A DNA stretch of 17,461 nt from JAZOTK01 sp045534775 (GTDB taxonomy: Bacteria; Bacillota; Clostridia; RUG12999), in assembly GCA_045534775.1 (NCBI GenBank), contig JAZSKI010000037.1:1-17461 (forward strand), read 5' to 3'. This document shows, piece after piece, positions 8,355 through 14,984 of this stretch (position 1 is its first letter; the number at the start of each line of letters is the position of its first letter). Below the pieces are notes generated by a model that ran no database searches, was not told where the DNA came from, and worked only from the letters and a program-made list of their open reading frames with translations. The position numbers were made by a program, and so were the translations under genes.

Positions 8355-8622
8355 AACAAGGACACGCAGGCAGTGAAACAGGGAGCCGGGGGATGAGGAC
8401 CGGTATTTCCAATATGGGAGCCTTGTGCGGTTGTGCCGTAACAGCAACGATATACCTATGGTGCGATATACCCTGACGGATGATATATATTGTGAAATAT
8501 CCTCGCCAAGGACGAGATATATTCCAAATGCGATATGCCCTGTGGAGCGTGTAGGGCAGGGGCTTGCTCCTGCCGAAAAACCAAAGAAAGTAAAAGCCTG
8601 TTCCCGGGAAAGAGGTAATTGT
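8355..8622. repeat. Gene-free gap with degenerate GATAT repeat series and a GC-rich hairpin
   Basis: Between the pyrophosphatase stop and the next ribosome site, GATAT-type cores recur at 8449, 8465, 8482, 8496 (as AATAT), 8516 and 8532, at intervals of 14-20 bases. The 9-mer CGATATACC is exactly repeated at 8448-8456 and 8464-8472. A stem follows at 8555-8574: GGCAGGGG and CTCCTGCC pair over eight positions (one G-U) around a CTTG loop. Composition is richer in G+C than other gaps. It resembles the dispersed palindromic intergenic repeats I know from gut Clostridia, but copy number elsewhere cannot be judged here. No T-tract follows the stem, so it is not a standard terminator. Confidence 0.5.
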
Positions 8623-8850
8623 ATGAATAACAGTAACGTCCCTTATATAATTGAAAAATTTGACAAATACGGTAATATTTTGAGCGAAGAAGCTCACAAT
8701 ATGGATAAGTTTGAATTGCCCGAAGGGGGAACGGAACAATTTTTGAAGTATATAGCCGGTGCCTGTGAAAAGTATTTTCAAGACGCAAAGAATGTTGAAC
8801 GCTATAAGAAGTGGAAAATCGAACGTGATGCAAGAAAGGATAGAATATGA
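8623..8850 (+). CDS. Small charged protein of unknown function, coupled to the Fe-S gene
   Basis: I do not recognise this 75-residue protein. The ATG at 8623 is preceded by AGAGGT (8611-8616) with a six-base spacer. The frame is open further left to 8425, but that part covers the repeat region and has no good ribosome site. The N-terminal half has mixed composition (YIIEKFDKYGNIL), and a segment LKYIAGACEKYFQDA (41-55) could be an amphipathic helix. The last 20 residues are rich in Lys, Arg and Glu. There is no signal peptide or membrane segment, and only one Cys (48), so it is not an Fe-S protein itself. Its TGA overlaps the next ATG (ATGA at 8847-8850), implying translational coupling and perhaps a shared function. 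Confidence 0.7.
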   Translation: MNNSNVPYIIEKFDKYGNILSEEAHNMDKFELPEGGTEQFLKYIAGACEKYFQDAKNVERYKKWKIERDARKDRI

Positions 8851-9515
8851 ATTTAAAAGAATATATACTGTCTCTCGGGGCATCGGAGGTGGGATTTAGC
8901 GACATTTCCGGAGCGAAGGCCGGGACTCTTTTGGCAGAGTACGGCGGCAGTGAAAATATGAATTATGCCATAACTATAGTGGTTAAACTGTCGGACGGAG
9001 TCCTTGAAGGTATAACCGACAGACCTACTCATACATATTTTCAGCATTATCGGACGGTTAACACACATCTGGATAATATAATGCTTAAAACGGGAATGGA
9101 AATTGAGAAATTGGGATATAAATATATTCCCGTTGCGGCATCCCAGAGCATTAACGGATTGCAGGGGCTTTTTCAGCACAAAACGGCGGCAAGACTCAGC
9201 GGGCTCGGAACCATTGGTAAAAGCGGGCTTTTCATCTCTAAAAAATTCGGCACGAGAGTAAGGCTCGGCACCATAGTTACCGATATGCCCCTGCCTGTAG
9301 GTGAGCCGTGTACAGAAGATTTATGCGGAAGCTGTAACGCCTGCGTTAAGGCTTGTCCCGCTATGGCGATAGAAAATAAAAGCTTTGACCTGACCGACCC
9401 GAAAAACACTTTAAGCCGCAGTCTTTGCTCGGAATATATGAAAGAGCATTTTAAAAACATCGGCAGAGGGGCAGTATGCGGAATTTGTGTTAAAGTATGT
9501 AAATACAGCAGATAA
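8847..9515 (+). CDS. QueG-related double [4Fe-4S] cluster protein (short form)
   Basis: This 222-residue predicted cytosolic oxidoreductase or electron carrier is related to the epoxyqueuosine reductase (QueG, COG1600) superfamily. The start LGASEVGFSDISGA resembles the QueG-type N-terminal domain. A ferredoxin-like box CGSCNACVKACP (160-171) gives Cys160, 163, 166 and 170. A second set, Cys194, Cys211, Cys214 and Cys218, lies in the last 30 residues, ending CGICVKVCK. Together these are enough ligands for two [4Fe-4S] clusters. Authentic QueG is about 350-390 residues with further C-terminal sequence, so I do not assign tRNA queuosine synthesis. AAGGA (8836-8840) precedes the ATG, which overlaps the stop of the 75-residue gene. 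The substrate is unknown. Confidence 0.75.
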   Translation: MNLKEYILSLGASEVGFSDISGAKAGTLLAEYGGSENMNYAITIVVKLSDGVLEGITDRPTHTYFQHYRTVNTHLDNIMLKTGMEIEKLGYKYIPVAASQSINGLQGLFQHKTAARLSGLGTIGKSGLFISKKFGTRVRLGTIVTDMPLPVGEPCTEDLCGSCNACVKACPAMAIENKSFDLTDPKNTLSRSLCSEYMKEHFKNIGRGAVCGICVKVCKYSR

Positions 9516-9573
9516 AAATCAAGAGTTTTATTAAAAAAATAATACAATATAAACTAATGAGGAGGTAATTTAT

Positions 9574-10377
9574 ATGTTCAGAGTGATTGAGACATTTTTT
9601 GCAGGGAAAGGGATAGCGTTTTTAAATGGAGCTTTTAAAGCGGTTATCCTTGCGGCTATCGGTCTTTTAATAATTTATATTGTTAATAAGACTATTGAAA
9701 AAATACTTAACAAATCAAAGCTTGAAACGGCGGCACACGGGCTTATAAAAACAGTTGCAAAAACGGTGATGTATGCTCTGCTGATTTTAATCATTGCATC
9801 TTCCTTGGAGATAGATGTAACAGGTATTGTAGCCCTTGCCAGTGTTCTTACATTGGCGATTTCGCTTGCTCTTCAGGATATGCTGAGTAATGTAATTGGT
9901 GGATTTACACTTATCTATAATAAACCCTTCAGCTCAGGTGATTATGTTGAAATTGCAGGACAGTCCGGAACCGTTCTTGAAATCGGCATGGCATATACAA
10001 AGCTGTCAACAGCAGACAATAAGGTTGTTTCAATACCAAATAAATCTGTAGTTGCAACAGAAATTGTAAATTATACAACACTTGGTACAAGAAGAATAGA
10101 TATTTTGGTTACAGCATCTTACGATGCCCCGATACAGAAGGTAATATCAACACTCCTTGATGCGGCGAAGCATGAAAAAATATTATCGGCTCCGACACCG
10201 TTTTCTGCTGTTAACCAATATGGTGACAGCAGTATCGAATATGTTTTGCGGTTTTGGACGAAATCAGAAGATTATTGGGATATGTATTATCAAGTGGTAG
10301 ACAAGATTAAACCAATGTTTGATGAAGCCGGGATTGAGATGACATATCCGCATTTGAATATTCATGTTGATAAGTAA
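9574..10377 (+). CDS. Small-conductance mechanosensitive channel (MscS family)
   Basis: MscS channels open on membrane tension and release solutes during hypo-osmotic shock. The 267 residues fit the basic MscS size. Three membrane helices are visible at about 17-40, 62-80 and 84-118. The third continues into the pore and MscS signature: LALQDMLSNVIGGFTLI then YNKPFSSGDYVEI. After it come the beta domain (GQSGTVLEIGMAYTKL, then NKVVSIPNKSV) and the mixed C-terminal domain. The ribosome site GAGGAGGTAA (9560-9569) is very strong. The gene is 58 bases after the Fe-S gene. I find no clear terminator or consensus promoter in that gap, so it may share a transcript with its upstream neighbours. Confidence 0.93.
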   Translation: MFRVIETFFAGKGIAFLNGAFKAVILAAIGLLIIYIVNKTIEKILNKSKLETAAHGLIKTVAKTVMYALLILIIASSLEIDVTGIVALASVLTLAISLALQDMLSNVIGGFTLIYNKPFSSGDYVEIAGQSGTVLEIGMAYTKLSTADNKVVSIPNKSVVATEIVNYTTLGTRRIDILVTASYDAPIQKVISTLLDAAKHEKILSAPTPFSAVNQYGDSSIEYVLRFWTKSEDYWDMYYQVVDKIKPMFDEAGIEMTYPHLNIHVDK

Positions 10378-10407
10378 CGGGTGAAAACAAATCGGAGCTT
10401 GGAGACT

Positions 10408-10473
10408 ATGAACTTATTAAGTAAATCTCGGTTTGTTGATATGATTATAAACAAAAAAGGAAAAATAATATGA
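10408..10473 (+). CDS. Possible 21-residue leader ORF ahead of the hydrolase
   Basis: ATG at 10408 opens a 21-codon frame (MNLLSKSRFVDMIINKKGKII) whose TGA overlaps the hydrolase ATG as ATGA at 10470-10473. GGAG at 10401-10404 is close to the ATG (three bases), which is shorter than ideal. The peptide is basic and hydrophobic. It could be a translational coupling device or chance; no family is recognised. Confidence 0.22.
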   Translation: MNLLSKSRFVDMIINKKGKII

Positions 10474-11174
10474 CATTAGATGATTTTAAACAGATAAAAA
10501 CAAAGTTTGAGGGAATGGAAGCCATTGTGGTTTTACCTGAAAAATCCAATGGGAAGCAGGTGCTTAAAACAGAATATTTCGGAGCCTTTGCTGAAGTTGA
10601 GGCAGAGCTGATAAAACGAGGATTTACCCTCATACACGTCAGAAACACCAATCGCTGGGGTACGGAGGATAATGTAGACAGACAGGCGGCGTTTATAAAG
10701 CATACGGCGAAGGAATATAATTTATCGGAGAAAACCGTTTTGGTGGGAATGAGCTGCGGAGGAATGGAGGCTGTGTACCTTGCGGCAAAATATCCGGAGC
10801 TTGTTTCGGTTATGTATCTTGATGCACCCGTGATGAATTTCTGCAGCTGTCCTGCTGATTTTGTTATGGCAAAGTCGGGGTTTTGGGATGAGTTTTACAG
10901 TGTATGCAAAATATCCAAACCCGAGCTGTTAATGTACAGAAATCACCCCATTGACAAAATACCTGTTTTGACAGAAAATAAAATCCCTGTAATTATGGTA
11001 TATGGAGAGGATGATTTAATAGTACCCTACAAAGAAAACGGCATAGCTTTAGAGCGTGCCTACAGAGAAAATAATATCCCCCTTGAGGTTTACGGGAAAG
11101 AAAACTGCAGTCATCATCCTCACGGTCTTTCCGACTCGACAATAATTGCAGATTTTATAAGCAAATACGCATAA
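10470..11174 (+). CDS. Alpha/beta hydrolase of unknown substrate
   Basis: This 234-residue predicted cytosolic serine hydrolase has no signal peptide. The nucleophile elbow VGMSCGGMEA places Ser95 in the GxSxG motif. GEDDLIVP (179-186) supplies the acid, Asp181 or Asp182, and SHHPHG (214-219) the catalytic histidine, most likely His218. The segment between strands, around 115-165, is the cap and contains NFCSCPADF. These features fit a small carboxylesterase or dienelactone-hydrolase-like enzyme, but the substrate cannot be told. The start has AAAAGG (10455-10460) upstream, and the ATG overlaps the stop of a possible leader ORF. The gene ends four bases from the stop of the convergent ABC gene, with no terminator between. 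Confidence 0.82.
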   Translation: MTLDDFKQIKTKFEGMEAIVVLPEKSNGKQVLKTEYFGAFAEVEAELIKRGFTLIHVRNTNRWGTEDNVDRQAAFIKHTAKEYNLSEKTVLVGMSCGGMEAVYLAAKYPELVSVMYLDAPVMNFCSCPADFVMAKSGFWDEFYSVCKISKPELLMYRNHPIDKIPVLTENKIPVIMVYGEDDLIVPYKENGIALERAYRENNIPLEVYGKENCSHHPHGLSDSTIIADFISKYA

Positions 11175-11178
11175 TATA

Positions 11179-11838
11179 TCATTCCGGTCTGCCGTCTTTT
11201 ATGGTGTAGCTTAAATCCGCCGCAAGGGCGTGGTTTGGGTTGTGAGTTACCATAAGTACGGTTATGCCCTTTTCAGATAAGGATTTCAATAAATTGATAA
11301 TATTTTCTGCAGACACGCTGTCTAAATTTCCCGTAGGCTCGTCTGCTAAAATAAGGGGAGGGTCGCAGGCTAAAGCGCGGGCTATGGCTACACGCTGACG
11401 CTGTCCGCCCGAAAGCTGAGGAGGAGTATGGTGCATCCTCTCGGACAAGCCAAGCTGCTCAAGCAGAAGCTTGCCGCGTTTTTCCCGCTTCTTTTTAGGA
11501 ACGCCGCTCAGCATCAGCGGCAGTATCACATTATCAATAGCAGTCATATTATTCTGAAGATAAAAGGACTGGAAAACAAATCCTATTTTTCTCAGTCTGA
11601 ACTCTGCCGCCGCATCATCCCTTAAGCCTATGATGCTTTCGCCGTCAATTAAAATCTCACCGCTGTCGGGACGGTCAAGACAGCCTGCAAGATTCATAAG
11701 TGTTGATTTTCCCGATCCCGATTCACCTATAAGTGTCGCAAAACAGCCTTTAGGTATGTGCATATTAACGTTGCACAGTGCCTTAACGGTTGTGTTGTTG
11801 CTGCGGTAGGTTTTATTCACATCAATTAACCTTATCAT
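11179..11838 (-). CDS. ABC transporter ATP-binding protein, MacB/LolD type, without partner
   Basis: This 219-residue ATPase would power an ABC exporter or lipoprotein/peptide efflux system of the MacB/LolD/FtsE-like class. Motifs are in the usual order: Walker A GESGSGKST (38-46), Q-loop at Gln90 (FVFQSF), signature LSGGQ (142-146), Walker B LILADEPTGNLD (162-173) and switch His199 (MVTHN). I choose the ATG at 11838, preceded by GGGTGAT (11849-11843) on the minus strand; in-frame GTG codons at 11847 and 11871 are less well placed. No FtsX/MacB-type permease is adjacent, so its membrane partner must be elsewhere. The gene converges on the hydrolase. Confidence 0.88.
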   Translation of the reverse strand: MIRLIDVNKTYRSNNTTVKALCNVNMHIPKGCFATLIGESGSGKSTLMNLAGCLDRPDSGEILIDGESIIGLRDDAAAEFRLRKIGFVFQSFYLQNNMTAIDNVILPLMLSGVPKKKREKRGKLLLEQLGLSERMHHTPPQLSGGQRQRVAIARALACDPPLILADEPTGNLDSVSAENIINLLKSLSEKGITVLMVTHNPNHALAADLSYTIKDGRPE

Positions 11839-11871
11839 TCTAATCACCCGTTTTATTAAACTTAAATTCAC

Positions 11872-12201
11872 CCTTATGCCCGACTTTCGGAAAAGAGGGT
11901 TAAAAGCTTCAATTATTATTATGCCATAAATAAATTAAATTACACCTGAAAAATATGTATAAGAGAAAACAATATCCCCTGACCTTAAGCGCAGAGGAGA
12001 ACATCATAATATTAGTGTATTAGTAAATTTTTATAAAAAAATAACGGCACAAAATTAATATTTGTGGATTGTGATAAAATTAACAAAAAAAGAAGGATTT
12101 AAAGGAGTCTATGTCGAAAACAGAAATTGGAGAGGATTTTAGATTTTTACTAAAATGATAATTAATCACCGCATAAGCGGGACAGAAAGTGAGGATATAA
12201 T
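11872..12201. other. 330-base gap between the ABC gene and pckG
   Basis: This AT-rich stretch separates two outward-facing genes and must hold their promoters. I see no convincing -35/-10 pair on either strand; the best minus-strand -10 is CATAAT (11923-11918) without a good -35. A short frame at 12111-12158 has a ribosome-site-like AAAGGAG before it. A small stem CCGC-ATAA-GCGG lies near 12169-12180. I recognise no riboswitch. Confidence 0.5.
12111..12158 (+). CDS. Possible 15-residue leader peptide upstream of pckG
   Basis: ATG at 12111 opens MSKTEIGEDFRFLLK followed by TGA. AAAGGAG sits at 12101-12107, only three bases from the ATG, so initiation may be weak. The frame ends 43 bases before the pckG ATG. 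There is no codon run of a single amino acid and no terminator hairpin downstream, so a classical attenuation mechanism is not supported. It may be chance. Confidence 0.25.
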   Translation: MSKTEIGEDFRFLLK

Positions 12202-13950
12202 ATGACTAACAATCAGAAAGTACTTACTTGGCTAGAAGAAATGAAGGCTATGGTAAGACCCGAAAAAATCGTATGGATTGACGGCAGCGAGGCGCAGCTT
12301 GAAGCGTTGCGTGCTGAAAGTGTCGCTACAGGCGAAATGATTAAACTTAACCAGGAGAAGCTTCCCGGCTGTTACTATCACAGAACAGCAGAGAACGATG
12401 TTGCCCGCGTTGAGGACAGAACCTTCATCTGCAGCAGCGAAAATCCCGGTCCGACAAATAACTGGATGAAACCCGAGGAAGCATATCCTATGATGAAAAA
12501 GCTCTATGACGGTTCTATGGAAGGCAGAACTATGTATGTAATTCCTTTTATAATGGGTACAAAAGGCTCTCCCTTCTCTAAGGTAGGTATTGAGCTTACC
12601 GACAGCATCTACGTTGTTCTCAATATGGCTATTATGACAAGAGTAGGCACAGATGCTCTCGAAGAAATCGGCGAAAATGGCGATTTCACGAAATGTCTCC
12701 ACGCTAAAAAGGATGTAAATCCCGAAGAAAGATACATTATGCAGTTCCCTGAAGATAACACCATCTGGAGCATCAACTCTGCTTACGGCGGAAACGTGCT
12801 TCTCGGCAAAAAATGTCTGGCACTCAGAATTGCAAGCTATCTCGGTTATAAAGAAGGCTGGATGGCTGAACATATGCTTATCCTCGGTATTGAAAATCCC
12901 CAGGGCGAGGTTAAATATGTTTGTGCCGCATTCCCCAGCGCTTGTGGTAAAACAAACCTGGCTATGCTTATTCCTCCTGAAATTCTCAAGGGTTATAAGG
13001 TATGGACAGTAGGTGATGATATAGCGTGGCTCAGAGTTAACCCCAAAGACGGCAAGCTCTATGCTATCAACCCCGAAGCAGGTTTCTTCGGCGTTGCTCC
13101 CGGTACCAGCTCAAAATCTAACCTTAACGCACTTAAGACAACTATGTCTAATACAATATTCACCAATGTTCTTATAAGAGATGATAAAACAGTATGGTGG
13201 GAAGGTCACGATGATGCGGCTCCCGACCACGCTATCGACTGGATTGGTAACGAATGGACACCCGACAAGGGTATCAAGGGTGCACACCCCAACTCCAGAT
13301 TTACTGCTCCTGCAAGACAGTGTCCCTGCATTTCAAGCGAATTTGAAAATCCCGCAGGTGTACCGATTTCTGCTATTATCTTCGGCGGCAGACGTGCGAA
13401 AACCGCTCCCCTTGTATACGAGTCATTTGACTGGAACCACGGCGTATTCGTTGGTGCTACTATGGCTTCTGAAACTACAGCCGCTGCTGCAGGTGCTGTA
13501 GGCGTTGTAAGGCGTGACCCTATGGCAATGTTACCCTTCTGCGGTTACCATATGGGTGACTATTTCCAGCATTGGATTGATATGGGTCTTAAAGCTGAGC
13601 ACGCCCCCAAAATCTTCCACGTTAACTGGTTCCGCCGCGGCGAACAGGGCGAGTTCCTCTGGCCCGGATTTGGTGATAATGTTCGTGTTATCAACTGGAT
13701 TATTGACCGTTGCGAAGGTAAGGTAGATGCTAAAGAAACCGCTATCGGCTATGTTCCCTTTAAGGAAGATTTAAACCTGGAAGGTCTTGATATTTCTGAT
13801 GAGGTTGTAGATGAAATCTTAAGCGTAAACAAAGAATACTGGCTTGAAGATTTGGAAGGTCAGAAAGAATTTTTTGCAAAATTCGGCGATAAGCTACCTG
13901 CTGAAATTAAAAATCAGTTAGCAAACCTCGAAAAGAGACTTAATGCGTAA
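12202..13950 (+). CDS. pckG: Phosphoenolpyruvate carboxykinase (GTP)
   Basis: This cytosolic enzyme interconverts oxaloacetate plus GTP with PEP, GDP and CO2. In fermenting anaerobes it often runs toward oxaloacetate to feed succinate or amino-acid synthesis. The 582 residues fit the GTP-dependent family. The P-loop FPSACGKTN (244-252) contains the family's reactive Cys248, and the metal-binding VGDDIAWL (270-277) follows. The upstream blocks NSAYGGNVLLGKKC and the C-terminal FRRGEQGEFLWPGFGDN with nucleotide-site residues are also conserved. GAGGA (12191-12195) with a six-base spacer fixes the start. Codon use leans to C-ending codons (TTC, AAC, ATC, CTC) more than in neighbouring genes, consistent with high expression. 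It is a single-gene unit with a strong terminator behind it. Confidence 0.97.
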   Translation: MTNNQKVLTWLEEMKAMVRPEKIVWIDGSEAQLEALRAESVATGEMIKLNQEKLPGCYYHRTAENDVARVEDRTFICSSENPGPTNNWMKPEEAYPMMKKLYDGSMEGRTMYVIPFIMGTKGSPFSKVGIELTDSIYVVLNMAIMTRVGTDALEEIGENGDFTKCLHAKKDVNPEERYIMQFPEDNTIWSINSAYGGNVLLGKKCLALRIASYLGYKEGWMAEHMLILGIENPQGEVKYVCAAFPSACGKTNLAMLIPPEILKGYKVWTVGDDIAWLRVNPKDGKLYAINPEAGFFGVAPGTSSKSNLNALKTTMSNTIFTNVLIRDDKTVWWEGHDDAAPDHAIDWIGNEWTPDKGIKGAHPNSRFTAPARQCPCISSEFENPAGVPISAIIFGGRRAKTAPLVYESFDWNHGVFVGATMASETTAAAAGAVGVVRRDPMAMLPFCGYHMGDYFQHWIDMGLKAEHAPKIFHVNWFRRGEQGEFLWPGFGDNVRVINWIIDRCEGKVDAKETAIGYVPFKEDLNLEGLDISDEVVDEILSVNKEYWLEDLEGQKEFFAKFGDKLPAEIKNQLANLEKRLNA

Positions 13951-13962
13951 TTAAAGACATAA

Positions 13963-14002
13963 GACAAAAAAAGGAGTTCACAGCGAACTCCCTTTTTTTG
14001 TC
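13963..14002. terminator. Symmetrical intrinsic terminator after pckG
   Basis: GGAGTTC (13973-13979) pairs with GAACTCC (13985-13991) around ACAGC. The arms extend through seven A's on the left and seven T's on the right, and even GAC/GTC at the ends, with one unpaired C. The T-run after the stem makes it a terminator for pckG. The A-run on the other side would let it work leftward as well, though no gene approaches from the right. Confidence 0.9.
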
Positions 14003-14015
14003 GGAGGCAGAGTAT

Positions 14016-14064
14016 AATATTTTTAAAACGCTTATTTGGCGAAATTACCAAAATTAAAAATATT
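14016..14064. repeat. 11-bp perfect inverted repeat upstream of proC
   Basis: AATATTTTTAA (14016-14026) and TTAAAAATATT (14054-14064) are exact reverse complements separated by 27 bases, which contain a small CGC/GCG stem. The repeat lies just upstream of the proC -35 element. Its A/T-only sequence makes a chance match plausible, so a regulatory role is only a possibility. Confidence 0.35.
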
Positions 14065-14104
14065 GTCAAAATCCATTGACAAATGTAAAAAAAAATAGTA
14101 TAAT
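14063..14104 (+). promoter_or_regulatory. Consensus promoter of proC-spoIIM-xerD with overlapping inverted repeat
   Basis: TTGACA (14076-14081), a 17-base spacer and TATAAT (14099-14104) match the sigma-A consensus perfectly. TTGTCAA (14063-14069) and TTGACAA (14076-14082) form a 7-bp inverted repeat with a six-base spacer whose right arm is the -35 element, so a bound repressor would block RNA polymerase. The promoter is firm; the operator is inferred. Confidence 0.88.
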
Positions 14105-14143
14105 ATATCTTGCCGCTAAATTTTAGATGAGAGGGTGAATATA

Positions 14144-14938
14144 ATGAAGCTGGCGTTTATCGGCGGGGGGAATATGGCTACCGCTATTATTGAAGGTATT
14201 GTGAAATCGGGCTTTGCCGGTACGGGTGAAATCAGTATCAGCGACAAAGATGATTTGAAGCTGAAAAGCTTTAAAGACCGCGGAATGAATGTATTTTCAG
14301 ACAACCTTGAAGCCGCATGCGACAGCGACATTATTATAGTTGCCGTAAAACCTGCAGTAGTTGCTACGGTTTTGGGCGAGCTTTCCGAGCTTAAAAATAT
14401 TTCAGATAAGCTTATTATTTCCATTGCAGCAGGCGTGAGCCTCGCAAAGCTTTCGCATTATATGGGCAAAGAAGCAAAATTTATAAGAGTAATGCCTAAC
14501 ACTCCTGCTATGGTAGGCGAGGGAATGGCGGCTCTTTGCAAAAACTCCTCTGTCAGCGATGATGAAATGCTCTTGGCAATAAATATGTTCTCCACTTTTG
14601 GGAAAGCTGTCTGTGTAACAGAAAAGCAGATGGATGCCGTGACGGCGGTTTCGGGTTCGGGACCTGCTTATGTCTATATGTTTATTGAAGCGCTGGCGGA
14701 TGGCGGCGTGCTTGAAGGATTGCCGAGAGATACGGCGTATATTCTGGCGGCACAAACGGTACTTGGGGCGGCAAAAATGGTTCTTGAAACAGGAATTCAT
14801 CCCGGTACCCTGAAGGATATGGTATGCTCGCCGGGTGGAACTACCATTGAAGCGGTGGCATCTCTTGAAAACGATGGATTTCGCGGCAGTATAATTCGTG
14901 CAGTAGAGGTCTGCGCCGAAAAATCCTCAAAGCTGTAA
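14144..14938 (+). CDS. proC: Pyrroline-5-carboxylate reductase
   Basis: ProC reduces 1-pyrroline-5-carboxylate to proline with NAD(P)H, the last step of proline synthesis, in the cytosol. I start at ATG 14144, five bases after AGGGTGA (14132-14138); an in-frame GTG at 14135 overlaps that ribosome site. The 264 residues fit the family. The Rossmann motif FIGGGNMATAI is at 5-15, followed by VMPNTPAMVGEG in the middle. The C-terminal catalytic/dimer domain holds AVSGSGPAYVY, then GIHPGTLKDMVCSPGGTTIE, the classic P5CR signature. It is first in a run with the spoIIM-like and xerD-like genes and has its own consensus promoter. Confidence 0.96.
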   Translation: MKLAFIGGGNMATAIIEGIVKSGFAGTGEISISDKDDLKLKSFKDRGMNVFSDNLEAACDSDIIIVAVKPAVVATVLGELSELKNISDKLIISIAAGVSLAKLSHYMGKEAKFIRVMPNTPAMVGEGMAALCKNSSVSDDEMLLAINMFSTFGKAVCVTEKQMDAVTAVSGSGPAYVYMFIEALADGGVLEGLPRDTAYILAAQTVLGAAKMVLETGIHPGTLKDMVCSPGGTTIEAVASLENDGFRGSIIRAVEVCAEKSSKL

Positions 14939-14952
14939 TCATAAACTTGTCC

Positions 14953-14977
14953 CCTCCGTCATATAATTTGGTGGAGG
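14953..14977 (+). promoter_or_regulatory. Possible hairpin hiding the ribosome site of the spoIIM-like gene
   Basis: CCTCCGT (14953-14959) can pair with GTGGAGG (14971-14977), five Watson-Crick and two G-U pairs around an 11-base loop. The right arm contains the GGAGG ribosome site of the TTG-start gene that follows. Such pairing could limit translation. The structure is weak and its role inferred. Confidence 0.3.
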
Positions 14978-14984
14978 TGATAAT

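Noticed and set aside
7625..8365. 246-codon antisense frame opposite the pyrophosphatase
   Set aside because: It is opposite the conserved DHH and DHHA2 coding sequence, with no recognisable domain.
8447..8540. CRISPR array
   Set aside because: The repeats are short and degenerate with a 14-20 base period, no unique spacers of about 30 bases, and no cas genes.
8425..8622. Upstream extension of the 75-residue protein to 141 residues
   Set aside because: The extra 66 codons run through the repeat series and hairpin, have no ribosome site at 8425, and look unlike protein; ATG 8623 has AGAGGT at a good distance.
8847..9515. Assignment as QueG (epoxyqueuosine reductase)
   Set aside because: The protein is about 150 residues shorter than QueG and ends at the second cluster, so only a superfamily relation is supported.
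10385..10435. Terminator after the MscS gene
   Set aside because: The AACAAATCGGAG / CTCGGTTTGTT arms are imperfect, about 30 bases apart and lack a T-tract.
14939..14967. Sporulation sigma-E-like promoter (TCATAAAC, then CATATAAT) before the spoIIM-like gene
   Set aside because: A start site about seven bases downstream would fall within the ribosome site at 14973-14980, leaving no usable leader.
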